Assembly (NCBI GenBank): GCA_016706545.1
Contig: JADJJK010000010.1
Location: 186,001 to 250,000, forward strand
DNA length: 64,000 nucleotides
Reading direction: 5' to 3'
Origin: Myxococcales bacterium
Lineage (GTDB): Bacteria > Myxococcota_A > Polyangia > Haliangiales > Haliangiaceae
The position numbers and the translations under genes are program-made. Under the pieces are notes generated by a model, which saw nothing but the letters and a program-made list of their open reading frames with translations, did not search any database and had not been told where the DNA came from. Positions 9,807 through 22,434 of this stretch are shown in pieces (the first letter of the stretch is position 1; every line of letters begins with the position of its first letter).

Positions 9807-10787
9807 ATGTTGCCTGCCGAGATCGCGCAAGCCGTCAAGCGCATCCAGTTCGTCACCGGTCGCGATGTCGCCGACGTGATGGCGGGTGCGTATCTCTCCG
9901 TGTTCAAGGGCCGCGGCATGGAGTTCGACGAGGTGCGGCCGTATGTCCCCGGCGATGATGTCCGCTCCATCGACTGGAACGTGACCGCGCGCACCGGCGA
10001 GCCGCACGTCAAGCGATACGTGGAGGAGCGCGAGCTGACGGTGATGCTGCTGGTGGACGTGAGCGCTTCGCAGGACTTTGGTTCCGGCCGGCGCAGCAAG
10101 CTCGAGGCCGCCGCGGAGCTGTCGGCGCTGATCGCCCTGTCGGCGACCCGCAACGACGACAAGGTCGGGCTCTTGCTGTTTCATGGCGGGCCCGAGCTGT
10201 ACATGCCGCCGCGCAAGGGCCAAAAGCACGCGCTGCGGGTGATCCGCGAGGTGCTCACGCACGGCCAGACCGTGTCCATGGGACCTGCGCCACGGAGCAG
10301 CGTTCGCGAGCTGCCACGGCGGCTGTGGCGATGGTGGAGGGACCTGTCAGACCGCGCCCGGCGCGAGCCGCGGCGCTCCACCAGCATCGGCGCCGCGCTG
10401 GAGCTGTGTCACAAGGTGCTGCCGCGGCGCACGGTGCTGTTCTTGATCTCCGATTTTCTCGACGACGGATACCTGGAAGTCCTGCGCGGGGCCAACCGCA
10501 AGCACGACGTGGTGGCCGCGCTGGTCACGGACCTGCGGGAGCGCGACATGCCGCCAGCGGGGCTGGTGCAGCTAGAGGACGCGGAGACCGGCCACTCGGT
10601 GCTGGTCGACACCCAATCGGCGCGCTTCCGCGAGGAGCTGACCCAGCTCGGCGCCAAGCGGCAAGCCCAGCTCGAGCAGGAGCTGCGCGCCAGCGGCATC
10701 GATCTCATCACCTTTGACGCGGCCGGCTCCATGGTGGACCCGCTGCTGCGCTTCTTTCGCCAGCGCGAGCGGAGGATCCGGCGATGA
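9807..10787 (+). CDS. DUF58 protein (VWA-like, MoxR-associated)
   Basis: A 326-residue protein with the DUF58 core GRGMEFDEVRPYVPGDDVRSIDWNV-type segment near residues 33-55 and a VWA-like strand LLVDVSASQDFG (about 80-91). No transmembrane segment is present, so this is the soluble form. DUF58 proteins regularly sit between MoxR and BatA and are thought to cooperate with the ATPase. Its stop overlaps the next start by ATGA, showing tight coupling. Confidence 0.9.
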   Translation: MLPAEIAQAVKRIQFVTGRDVADVMAGAYLSVFKGRGMEFDEVRPYVPGDDVRSIDWNVTARTGEPHVKRYVEERELTVMLLVDVSASQDFGSGRRSKLEAAAELSALIALSATRNDDKVGLLLFHGGPELYMPPRKGQKHALRVIREVLTHGQTVSMGPAPRSSVRELPRRLWRWWRDLSDRARREPRRSTSIGAALELCHKVLPRRTVLFLISDFLDDGYLEVLRGANRKHDVVAALVTDLRERDMPPAGLVQLEDAETGHSVLVDTQSARFREELTQLGAKRQAQLEQELRASGIDLITFDAAGSMVDPLLRFFRQRERRIRR

Positions 10788-12139
10788 GGCACGCATTGTC
10801 AGGCCGCTTGCGGCTGGCGCTCGGCGCCGGCGCGCTGGCGTTGACGATCGGCTGCGGCTCCACGGAGCCCACCGAGAGCCCGCAGGCGGTGCCGCCGCCA
10901 CCCAAGGACGCGGTGGTCAAGGTCACGCAGAACGGTCCGGTCAAGGCCACGGTCACGCTGTGGCCGCCCAAGCCTGTGCTGAGCGAGCCGCTGTACGTGC
11001 GTCTCACGGTGGAGGCAGAGGCCGGGGTCGCGGTCGATCTACCGTTTCAGACCGGCCAGCTCGGCGAGGCCGCGCTTGGCCGCTTCCGGGTGGTGGACTT
11101 CGAGCGCGCCGGCCACGCTGGCGAGGGCGGCCGGCAGGTGGAGGAGCACACGTATACCCTGCAGGCGCTGGCCAGCGGCCGGCATCGCGTTCCGCCATTT
11201 CGGCTGGAGATGCAGGATCGCCGCGGCGCCGCGTCGGCGTCGGGCGCTGGCTCGGGCGCTGGCTCGGGCGCTGGCTCGGCGTCGGGCGCTGGAACCGGCG
11301 CGGCCGAGATCCTCACCGAAGAAGTCCCGCTCGAGATCTCGCCGATCCCCGTCGACAAGGTCACCGCGTCGCTGCAGCCGGCGTATGGGCCGCTGTCGAC
11401 CTCCGTCGGGCAGCGCCCGTGGTGGCACTGGCTCGCGCTGGCGGTGGTCGCGGTCGCGTGGCTGGCGCTGGGCCTGGCGCTGTGGCGGCGCTGGAAGACG
11501 CGCCAGGCGGTGGCGCGCCAGCGCTCCGCGTACGAGGAGGCGGTGGCCGAGCTGCGGGTGCTGGAGGAGTCCGGCGCGCCGGACGAACAGTCCGCCGATG
11601 CCTGGTTCGTCCGGCTGTCGGCCATCGTGCGCCGGTACCTGGAGAGCCGCTATGACATCCGCGCGCCGGAGCTCACCACCGAGGAGTTCTTGCAGGAGGC
11701 GCTGCGCGCCAGCGAGCTGAGCGGGCAGCACCGGCGGTTGCTGCAGATGTTCCTGGAGCGTTGTGACCGCGTGAAGTTCGCGGGCTACCGGCCAGACAGC
11801 AAGGAATCGCTGGAGACGCTGCAGGCCGCGCGCACGTTCATCGAAGACACCCGCCTGCGCGAGCAGATCGTCGCGGAGGACAAGACCGCGCCGGCGCTTG
11901 GCTACCAGCTCGCGCTGGCGCGCGCGCGGACGCCGGCGCCATCCAAGGAGGCGCCCAAGGTGCCCGATCCGGTCCCTGGCGCGACGTCGCCGGCCGCAGC
12001 GGAGGCCGCGCCGGCTGCGGCTTCGCCAGCGGATGAATCGGCGTCAGCGGCGGCTGCGTCTGCGGCTGCGTCTGCGTCCGCGCCAGCGGCTGCGGCTGCG
12101 TCGCCCACGCCCACCTCGGAGGGCTCTGATGCGGCTTGA
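10784..12139 (+). CDS. BatD/DUF4381-like lipoprotein of the bat operon
   Basis: A 451-residue membrane-anchored protein. A lipoprotein signal ends at LTIGC (Cys near residue 24). A beta-rich N-terminal domain (about 40-200) resembles a short BatD region. One transmembrane helix (WHWLALAVVAVAWLALGLALW) leads to a cytoplasmic helical domain with RRYLESRYDIRAPELTTEEFL, as in DUF4381-type partners of VWA proteins. Two low-complexity stretches are built from 12-bp tandem DNA repeats: Gly/Ala/Ser at about 11241-11292 and Ala/Ser at about 12047-12105. It overlaps the DUF58 gene by 4 bp and batA by 11 bp. A Cys-anchored N-terminus together with an internal helix is odd; the signal may simply be a first membrane helix. 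Confidence 0.72.
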   Translation: MRHALSGRLRLALGAGALALTIGCGSTEPTESPQAVPPPPKDAVVKVTQNGPVKATVTLWPPKPVLSEPLYVRLTVEAEAGVAVDLPFQTGQLGEAALGRFRVVDFERAGHAGEGGRQVEEHTYTLQALASGRHRVPPFRLEMQDRRGAASASGAGSGAGSGAGSASGAGTGAAEILTEEVPLEISPIPVDKVTASLQPAYGPLSTSVGQRPWWHWLALAVVAVAWLALGLALWRRWKTRQAVARQRSAYEEAVAELRVLEESGAPDEQSADAWFVRLSAIVRRYLESRYDIRAPELTTEEFLQEALRASELSGQHRRLLQMFLERCDRVKFAGYRPDSKESLETLQAARTFIEDTRLREQIVAEDKTAPALGYQLALARARTPAPSKEAPKVPDPVPGATSPAAAEAAPAAASPADESASAAAASAAASASAPAAAAASPTPTSEGSDAA

Positions 12140-13151
12140 GCTCACCGAGCCCTGGTTTCTGGCCTTCGCCGCGCTGGCGTTGCCCGCCTGGTGGTGGGCG
12201 CGCAGCGGCGCGGGTCGCGTGGTGTTCTCCTCGCTGGCGGCGTTGCCCACCGGCGCGCGCAGCGTACGGGTGCGCCTGGCCTGGCTGCCGGACGTGATGT
12301 TCGGCCTCGCCGTGGTGGCGATGGCCATCGCCGCGGCCGGACCTCGCACCGGCGACCGCAACACCCGGATTCGCCGCGACGGCATCGCCATCATGATGGC
12401 GGTGGATCGCTCGTCGTCGATGATGGCGCTCGATCTCTCCGAGGAGAAACGCGAGCTGACCCGGCTTGACGCGGTCAAGCAGGTGTTTGAGTCCTTCGTG
12501 GTGGGAGACGGCGTGCTGCCCGGCCGCCCGGATGATGCCATCGGGCTGGTGGCGTTCGCCGCGCACGCCGATACACGCAGCCCGTTGACCCTCGATCACG
12601 ACAACCTGGTCACCGCCGTTCGCCAGGTGGAGCTGGTGACGCCCGGCGAGGACGGCGAAGATGGCACCTCCATCGGCGCTGGGCTGGCGCTGTCGGTGGA
12701 GCGGCTGCGCCAGTCGAAGGTGCCGTCCAAGGTGATCGTGCTGCTCACCGACGGCAAGCAGACCGTGTTCGACATCGACGTCGACAAGGCGCTGGAAGAG
12801 GCGGTCGCCGCGGGTATCCGCGTCTACACGGTGGGCGCGGGCACCAACGGGGTGGCCGCGGTGCGCGTGGACCGGGGCTTTGGCCCGGAGCTCTTGCAAG
12901 TGCCGGTGGAGATCGACGAGGACCTCTTGCGGCGCATCGCCGCCACCACCGGGGGCGAGTACCTGCGCGCCACCGACGCCAGCGGCTTGCGCAAGATCTA
13001 CCAGCGGATTGACGCGCTGGAGCGCACGAAGATCGAGGAGATCAAGTTCCTGCGATATCACCTGCACTACCGCACCTTCCTGCTGGTCGCGCTGGCGCTC
13101 ATCGCGGCGGCCGCGCTGCTGCGCAGCAGCGTGCTACGGAGATTGCCGTGA
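12129..13151 (+). CDS. batA: VWA domain membrane protein BatA
   Basis: The 340-residue protein has the BatA layout: two N-terminal membrane helices (WFLAFAALALPAWWW and VMFGLAVVAMAIAAAG), a von Willebrand A domain with the MIDAS motif in AVDRSSSMMALD (about residues 93-104), and a final membrane helix (FLLVALALIAAAALL). The VWA domain would face the periplasm and bind partners through a metal ion. I chose ATG 12129, which overlaps the upstream stop by 11 bp; frames extending further upstream are Arg-rich shadow sequence. Confidence 0.9.
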   Translation: MRLELTEPWFLAFAALALPAWWWARSGAGRVVFSSLAALPTGARSVRVRLAWLPDVMFGLAVVAMAIAAAGPRTGDRNTRIRRDGIAIMMAVDRSSSMMALDLSEEKRELTRLDAVKQVFESFVVGDGVLPGRPDDAIGLVAFAAHADTRSPLTLDHDNLVTAVRQVELVTPGEDGEDGTSIGAGLALSVERLRQSKVPSKVIVLLTDGKQTVFDIDVDKALEEAVAAGIRVYTVGAGTNGVAAVRVDRGFGPELLQVPVEIDEDLLRRIAATTGGEYLRATDASGLRKIYQRIDALERTKIEEIKFLRYHLHYRTFLLVALALIAAAALLRSSVLRRLP

Positions 13152-13158
13152 GGTTGTC

Positions 13159-14174
13159 ATGCTGACGTGGCACTGGGCTGCGATCGAATGGGTCCACCTC
13201 ATGTGGCTGGCGGTGCTCTTGCTCGCCGGGCTGAGCGTCCTGGAGGTGCGAAGCCGCGGCGCGCTGCGACGGTTCCTGTCGCCGGTGATGCTGCGCCGGC
13301 TCGCCTCCTCCGTCTCGGGGCCGCGGGTCGCGCTGCGGCTCTCGCTGGTGTGGCTTGCGCTGGCGCTAGGCGTCCTGGCGCTGATGCAGCCACAGGCGCC
13401 CGGCGCCACCGAGACCGTGGCGGCCTCGCGCAGCGCCGCGGACGTGATGTTCGTGCTGGACGTCTCGAAGTCGATGCTGGCGGAAGACGCGGCGCCCAAC
13501 CGGCTGACCCGGGCCAAGGCGGAGATCGGCCAGCTCGTCGGCAAGCTGGAGTCGCACCGCGTGGGCCTGGTGGCCTTCGCCGGCCGCGCCGCGCCGCTTT
13601 GCCCGCTGACGCCCGACCACGGCTTCTTTAGCCTGGTGCTCTCCGGCGTGGACACCAGCAGCGTCGGGCGCGGCGGCACGCGCATCGGCGAGGCGGTGCA
13701 GGTGGCGCTGCGCGCGTTCCCCACCGGCCCCGGCGCCAAGCTCATCGTGCTCATCACCGACGGCGAGGACCACGAGTCCTACCCGGAGGACGCGGCCAAG
13801 GCCGCGCGCGACGCCGGCGTGAAGATCGTCGCGGTCGGGCTGGGCAGCGAGCGAGGGTCGCAGATCGTGCTCACCGACCCCAAGACTGGCGCCAAGAAGG
13901 TGGTGATGGACGGCGACAAGCCGGTGGAGACCAAGCTCGACGCCAAGACCTTGCAGCAGATGGCGTTGACCACCGAGGGCGCCTATATCCCGGCGGGGAC
14001 GGCCGCCATCGATCTGGACTCGATCATGGAGAGCTACGTGACCCCCATCGTGCGCGCCTCCGCGGACTTCGCGATTCGCCGCGTCCCGGCCGAGCGCTAC
14101 CCGTGGCTCGTGCTGGCGGCCAGCGCGGCGCTGCTGGCGGCGCTCTGGGTGGGCGCAGGCGACCGGAGGCTGTC

Positions 14175-14178
<4 letters not shown>
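13159..14178 (+). CDS. batB: VWA domain membrane protein BatB
   Basis: A 339-residue VWA protein with N-terminal membrane helices (WLAVLLLAGLSVLEV; LRLSLVWLALALGVLALM), the MIDAS motif VLDVSKSMLAED (about residues 96-107), the TDGEDHE strand end, and a C-terminal helix (WLVLAASAALLAALWVG). It is the second BatA/BatB-type subunit of the operon. ATG 13159 follows GAGG and lies 7 bp after batA. Its stop overlaps the batC start by ATGA. Confidence 0.9.
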
Positions 14179-16773
<2,595 letters not shown>

Positions 16774-16775
16774 AC

Positions 16776-19424
16776 ATGCGGTCCTCGTCATCACGCGCCC
16801 AGCTCGCAGGGTGGGCGGTCCATCGAGCGGTGACCCTGGCGGTGCTGCTCGGCGTGAGCCTCATCGGGATGGGCGCCGCCCGCGCGCAGAGCGCGCCGCG
16901 CGCTGGCTTCCGCGTCGAAGATGGCGAACCGCACGCCGGTCAGCCCTTCGTCCTCAGCTTGATCGTCGAGGGCTTTGACGAGTCTCCTGCGCCGACGCCG
17001 CCTGGGCTCGCCATCGCCAACGCCAAGGTGGTGGCGATGGGCGCGCAGCCCAGCGTCTCGCAGAGCATCCAGCTCATCAACGGCCGCCGGGTCGACAGCC
17101 GCGACGTGCGCTGGGTGATCCGCTACCGGGTGGACGCGACCAACGCGGGCGTGCTGAAGGTGCCGGCGACGACGGTGGTCCAGGGCAACAAGAAGGCGAC
17201 CGCGCAGGGTGGCGAGATCTCGGTGACCACCATCTCCTCCACCGAGGACATGAAGATCGAGCTCAAGGTGCCGTCGCGGGCGGTGTGGGTCGGCGAGATG
17301 GTGCCGGTCGAGATCGTCTGGCTGTTGCGACGCAGCGCCTCGGAGCAGACGTTGGTCGTGCCGATGCTCGAACGTGAAGATCAGTTCCTCATCGCCGCGC
17401 CGCAAGTGGAGGATTCTCGGCAGACGCTGGAGTTCGCCGCGGGGGCGCGCACGCTGCGGCTGCCCTTCCAGCAAGATCAGGTCGAGCTGGGCGGTGTCAA
17501 GTACACGCGCCTCCGCTTCACCTTCTTCGCGTCGCCGCGCCGCGCCGGCAAGGTGGAGCTGGGCGCGTCCTCGGCGGTGGCCGAGCTGTCGGTCGGCCGG
17601 CCCGACATCTTTGGCCGCTCCGCCACCCAGCTATTTCGCACCATGGACGTGCCGCGCACCCTGGACGTCAAGGACCTGCCGCTGGCGGATCGACCGGCGC
17701 TCTTCTCCGGCGCGGTGGGATCAAGCTTCGGGCTCACTGCGTCTGCCAGCCGCTCGGTGGTGCAGCTCGGCGAGCCGGTGGAGCTGACCTTGACCATTCG
17801 CTCCGATCAGCGGCTCGATACGCTGGCGCCGCCGCTGCTCAGCGGCGAGGGCGGCTTGCCGGCGGACCGCTTCACCTTGCCGCCAGATCCGCCGACCGGC
17901 GAGCTGTCCGCGGATGGCATGACCAAGACGTTCAAGGTCGCGGTGCAGGTCACCGGGCCGGCCACCGAGATCCCCTCCTTGGCCTTTGCGTACTTCGATC
18001 CGGTCAAAGGCGCGTACCAGACGACCCGCAGTCAGCCCATCGCGCTGGCGGTGCGCGGTGGCGACATCGTTGGCGCGGGCGACGTGGTCGCGGCGCCAGC
18101 CAGCAGGCCAGCGCCGTCGACTGCCGGCTCGACGCCCGCGGTGCTCGAGTCGCTTGCCGGCGCAGATCTGGTGCTGTCGAGCCCCGACGTGACCACGGAC
18201 GCGCCGCTTGGTGGGACGACGTTGCTCGTCATCATCGGCATCCTGTACGCGGTGCCGCTCGGGCTGTGGGGCCTGCGCTCCTGGCAGCGTCGCACCGCGA
18301 CGTCGCGCGGCGAGGCGGCCGAGGTGCGGTCCGCGCGGCGTCGCTTCGAGGCCGCGCTGGCCAGCGCAGCGACCGCGCCGGCCCGTGACAGCGCCGGCCC
18401 GCTGGGCGAGGCGGTGCGCGCGCTGGCCAGAGCGCTGCAGCGGCCCCCGGTCGAGGCGCTGCTGGCCCGCCTGGAGATCGAGGCCTACGCGCCGACCGCC
18501 TCGCAGAGCCCGCTCTCGACGGCGCTGCGCGAGGAGCTGTCCGCGCTGGTCGCTGGCTGGTTGCGCGCGCCGCGCGCTCGCAAGAGCTCCGCGGCGGTGA
18601 CCGCCGCGGGCGGCGTGTTGCTGCTGGTCGCGGGGCTCGGGCAGGTGGCGCAGGCCGCCAGCACCGCCGAGCTGTTGCAGGAAGCGCGCGTCACCTACGA
18701 GCGAGCGATGGCGCTGCCCACCGCGCAGATCAGCGAGCGGCGTCAGCAGTTCGGTCAGGCGCAAGCTGCGTTCGCGCAGGTGGTGGTGCAGCTCCCTGGC
18801 CGTCCGGAGCTGCTGGTCGACTGGGGCAACGCGGCGCTCGGCGCGGGGGACGTGGCCAGCGCCACGCTGGCGTACCGGCGCGCGCTGTCGATCGACCCCG
18901 CGCACCCACGGGCGACCCACAACCTGGCGCTCTTGCGCAGCAAGCAAGCGGAGGCGTACCGCGCGTCGGCCGCGTCTGCCACCGGCACCTTGTTCTTCTT
19001 CCACACCTGGCCGCGCTCGCGCCGCATGCTGGTCGGCGCGATAGCCTTTGCCGCGGCGATCCTGCTGCTGGTGTCGTGGCGGCGGGATGACGCGGAGGCG
19101 GACGAGGCGCAGCGCGCGCGTGTGCTTGGGCGCGCTCGCGCCGCGCGGGCGCTGGCCCTGGCGCCGCTGGCGATATGGGCAGCGATGTCGCTGTCGCTGC
19201 TGCTCGAAGACCGCCGGCTCGCGGACGCGGTGGTCATGCAGTCCGTGGTCCTGCGCGCCGCAGACTCGGTGAGCGCGCCGGCCGCGCTAGCCCAGCCGGT
19301 GCCGCGCGGCGCGGAGGTCGAGGTAACGAGCCGGCGCGAGCGCTGGGCGCGCGTTCGCCTCGCCACCGGCGCCGCTGGATGGGTGCCGACGTCGTCCATC
19401 GAGCTGGTCGCTGCAGCTCGCTGA
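16776..19424 (+). CDS. batD: BatD-BatE fusion: signal peptide, BatD, TPR and SH3
   Basis: ATG 16776 follows GGAGAAGG (16758-16765) and opens an 882-residue protein. Residues 1-42 form a signal peptide ending ARAQ. Residues about 45-470 are the beta-rich BatD (oxygen-tolerance) region, followed by a membrane helix (LLVIIGILYAVPLGLWGL) and a cytoplasmic domain. From about 605 a second helix leads to TPR repeats (RVTYERAMALP; LLVDWGNAALGAGDVASATLAYRRALSIDPAHPRATHNLALL), two more membrane helices, and a C-terminal SH3 domain (RGAEVEVTSRRERWARVRLATGAAGWV). TPR plus SH3 is the BatE layout, so BatD and BatE are joined. It closes the operon 20 bp before a convergent gene. Confidence 0.8.
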   Translation: MRSSSSRAQLAGWAVHRAVTLAVLLGVSLIGMGAARAQSAPRAGFRVEDGEPHAGQPFVLSLIVEGFDESPAPTPPGLAIANAKVVAMGAQPSVSQSIQLINGRRVDSRDVRWVIRYRVDATNAGVLKVPATTVVQGNKKATAQGGEISVTTISSTEDMKIELKVPSRAVWVGEMVPVEIVWLLRRSASEQTLVVPMLEREDQFLIAAPQVEDSRQTLEFAAGARTLRLPFQQDQVELGGVKYTRLRFTFFASPRRAGKVELGASSAVAELSVGRPDIFGRSATQLFRTMDVPRTLDVKDLPLADRPALFSGAVGSSFGLTASASRSVVQLGEPVELTLTIRSDQRLDTLAPPLLSGEGGLPADRFTLPPDPPTGELSADGMTKTFKVAVQVTGPATEIPSLAFAYFDPVKGAYQTTRSQPIALAVRGGDIVGAGDVVAAPASRPAPSTAGSTPAVLESLAGADLVLSSPDVTTDAPLGGTTLLVIIGILYAVPLGLWGLRSWQRRTATSRGEAAEVRSARRRFEAALASAATAPARDSAGPLGEAVRALARALQRPPVEALLARLEIEAYAPTASQSPLSTALREELSALVAGWLRAPRARKSSAAVTAAGGVLLLVAGLGQVAQAASTAELLQEARVTYERAMALPTAQISERRQQFGQAQAAFAQVVVQLPGRPELLVDWGNAALGAGDVASATLAYRRALSIDPAHPRATHNLALLRSKQAEAYRASAASATGTLFFFHTWPRSRRMLVGAIAFAAAILLLVSWRRDDAEADEAQRARVLGRARAARALALAPLAIWAAMSLSLLLEDRRLADAVVMQSVVLRAADSVSAPAALAQPVPRGAEVEVTSRRERWARVRLATGAAGWVPTSSIELVAAAR

Positions 19425-19444
19425 GCCCGGGCCTGACCCGGCGG

Positions 19445-20077
19445 TCAGAACGTGCCGGCGAGCGCTGAGCCGTTGCTGGTGGGCATCAGCACCAGCCCCC
19501 GCTGGTCCAGGGCTCGCACCGAAGCGCGAGGCAGCGCCGCGCGCATGAGCCAGATCCCGCCGAGCGTCATGGCGCCGCCGGCGACCCCGGTGATGAGCCC
19601 TGCGGTCCTTAGCCCCTCGCGGTCTCGCCCATAGCCGACCGCGCCGAGCGTGATGCCGGTGATCAGCGCCATGCCCCCGAACGAGGTGAACACGATGCCA
19701 GTGGCGTACTTGCCATCTTGCACGTTGTGCGCCGTCACGATGGTAGGAACGGCGCCGAGCTGCCCGACCTCCAGGCGGACCGGCCGGTTCTCGCGCGTGC
19801 GCAGCGTGATCCAGCTCGGCCTCGCCAGCAGCAACCGACATGGGGTCACGCAGGCGGCCTGCTGATCGACCATCACCTCCCACGGCATCGCCGTGGCGGA
19901 GACGAAGTTGGTGTCGACTCCGGGCTGCGGTGGAGCGGCCGGCATCGCCGCCGGATCGTACCCTGCAGTCGTGGCGTCGGGCGCCGCCGGTTGTGCCACC
20001 GCTTCTCCGGGACCGCCCAATGCCAAGCTCGCCGCACCTGCGGCGAGCGCCAAGCGCCTCGCGTTGAACATCTTCAT
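19445..20077 (-). CDS. Secreted/membrane protein of unknown function
   Basis: A 210-residue protein with a signal peptide (LALAAGAASLALGGPGEAVAQ), a Pro/Ala-rich linker, a small beta domain resembling PEGA repeats (CVTPCRLLLARPSWITLRT and PVRLEVGQLG), and two hydrophobic Gly-rich membrane segments (GIVFTSFGGMALITGITLGAVGYG; AGLITGVAGGAMTLGGIWLM). This layout recurs among myxobacterial envelope proteins of unknown role. It is convergent with the bat operon, which ends 20 bp away. Confidence 0.65.
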   Translation of the reverse strand: MKMFNARRLALAAGAASLALGGPGEAVAQPAAPDATTAGYDPAAMPAAPPQPGVDTNFVSATAMPWEVMVDQQAACVTPCRLLLARPSWITLRTRENRPVRLEVGQLGAVPTIVTAHNVQDGKYATGIVFTSFGGMALITGITLGAVGYGRDREGLRTAGLITGVAGGAMTLGGIWLMRAALPRASVRALDQRGLVLMPTSNGSALAGTF

Positions 20078-20187
20078 CCTCGTGGGAACATGCGGACGGC
20101 CTGATCATGCTCGCACGCCAGAGGCCGCTCCCTCAACCACGAAGCCAGGCCATGTGGCCTCGCGCACGCAGCGGCCGAAAAAGAGAA

Positions 20188-20216
20188 GAGCGCTGTGATT
20201 CTTCATCACAGCGCTC
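20188..20216 (-). terminator. Rho-independent terminator after 6S RNA
   Basis: A perfect 12-bp stem (GAGCGCTGTGAT with ATCACAGCGCTC) encloses a 5-base loop. On the minus strand it is followed by TTCTCTTTTTC. It lies just downstream of the 6S RNA and before the 19445-20077 gene. Confidence 0.88.
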
Positions 20217-20221
20217 ATAGA

Positions 20222-20400
20222 GAGCAGAACCGTCTGACCGTGAGGCGTTCTATCCCCTACGAATCATCGTAGGTGGGCTCCACATATCCCTTTGGGCTTC
20301 CCGGACGAGCGGGCATGCACACCCAAGACAGAGGCAGATCCCTGGATAGGTGAACTAGGAGACAGAGTGCCTCGTTTGTCGAATCAGACCGTCGTGCTCA
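20222..20400 (-). ncRNA. ssrS: 6S RNA
   Basis: Read on the minus strand, this transcript has the 6S layout. The terminal arm GTGTGCATGCCCGCTCGTCC followed by GGGAAGCCC closely resembles the conserved GCATGC...GTCCGAGAAGCC block of E. coli 6S RNA, and CTTGGG pairs with CCCAAG below it. A large open bubble follows, with a short hairpin on its 3' side (CTACGA/TCGTAG). Closing stems pair 20385-20390 with 20232-20237 and 20370-20374 with 20242-20246. 6S RNA mimics an open promoter and sequesters sigma-70 RNA polymerase in stationary phase. It has its own promoter and terminator. Exact ends are estimates. Confidence 0.8.
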
Positions 20401-20406
20401 AGAACC

Positions 20407-20435
20407 AAGCTAGTGACTGCGCTCGATTCCGTCAA
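20407..20435 (-). promoter_or_regulatory. Sigma-70 promoter of 6S RNA
   Basis: On the minus strand TTGACG (20435-20430) and TAGCTT (20412-20407) are separated by exactly 17 bp. Transcription would start near 20400, matching the predicted 5' end of the 6S RNA. Confidence 0.7.
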
Positions 20436-20538
20436 GCCTGAATTCTCGGCGCTCGCTGATTCTCCACGCGCGCGATGTCGCAGCGCGAGTGGTCGTGCGC
20501 CGCGATGCAGGTCCCTCGGTAGCTCTCCCAGCTCGCGA

Positions 20539-21207
20539 CTATTTCTTGTCGCGCCAGGTGGGGCCTTCGCCGCCCTGCGTCGCGGTCGAGCGAATCCCGC
20601 GGCCCATCAGCGAGGCCTTGTTCTCGACGGCCTCCCAGCGCTCTTCCACTGGCTTTGCGTGCTCCGCGGTGTCCATCCGGATCGCGTCGCACGGGCACGC
20701 CTCCACGCACAGCCCGCAGACGACGCAGCGAAGCTCGTCGATCTCGAACACCGCGGGGCGCTTCTCGATGGACGGGTCGCTGCTCTCTTCGGGGACGATC
20801 GTGATGCAGTGCGCTGGGCACACCGTCGGGCAACACATGCAGGCGACGCAGCGCACCGCGCCGTCATCGCGCAGCATCAGCCGGTGCAGGCCACGGTACC
20901 GCTCGGGGTACTGCACCTTCTCTTCCGGATACTGGATGGTCTCGATGTCGTTCTTGAAGCGAACGTGCGCCGCGGCGCCGCCCTGTCCCAGCGCCTCCAC
21001 GCTCTTGCGCGGCAAGAGCAGGTTCTTGCCGAAGTGCCGGATGGTGATGCCAAGGCCCGTGGCGGTGGCGGCGAGGAACGTGGTGTCGGCGTTCTCGGGA
21101 CGCACCACCTGGATGGTGCGAACGTTGGGATTCTTGGGCGAGACCGCGAGGACCTTGGGGCCCTTTTGCGGTTCCGCTGATTCGTCGTGAGCGTGGCTTG
21201 AGCTCAT
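20539..21207 (-). CDS. nuoI: NADH-quinone oxidoreductase subunit I
   Basis: The 222-residue peripheral-arm subunit carries two ferredoxin-type [4Fe-4S] motifs, CVACMCCPTVC and CVVCGLCVEAC, that hold clusters N6a and N6b passing electrons towards N2. It has about 60 extra N-terminal residues before the conserved region and an Arg/Lys-rich tail, so it is longer than the usual 160-180 residues. It is the last gene of the nuo cluster, 15 bp after nuoH. Confidence 0.94.
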   Translation of the reverse strand: MSSSHAHDESAEPQKGPKVLAVSPKNPNVRTIQVVRPENADTTFLAATATGLGITIRHFGKNLLLPRKSVEALGQGGAAAHVRFKNDIETIQYPEEKVQYPERYRGLHRLMLRDDGAVRCVACMCCPTVCPAHCITIVPEESSDPSIEKRPAVFEIDELRCVVCGLCVEACPCDAIRMDTAEHAKPVEERWEAVENKASLMGRGIRSTATQGGEGPTWRDKK

Positions 21208-21222
21208 GGCTTCTCCGAAGGC

Positions 21223-22431
<1,209 letters not shown>

Positions 22432-22434
22432 CGC

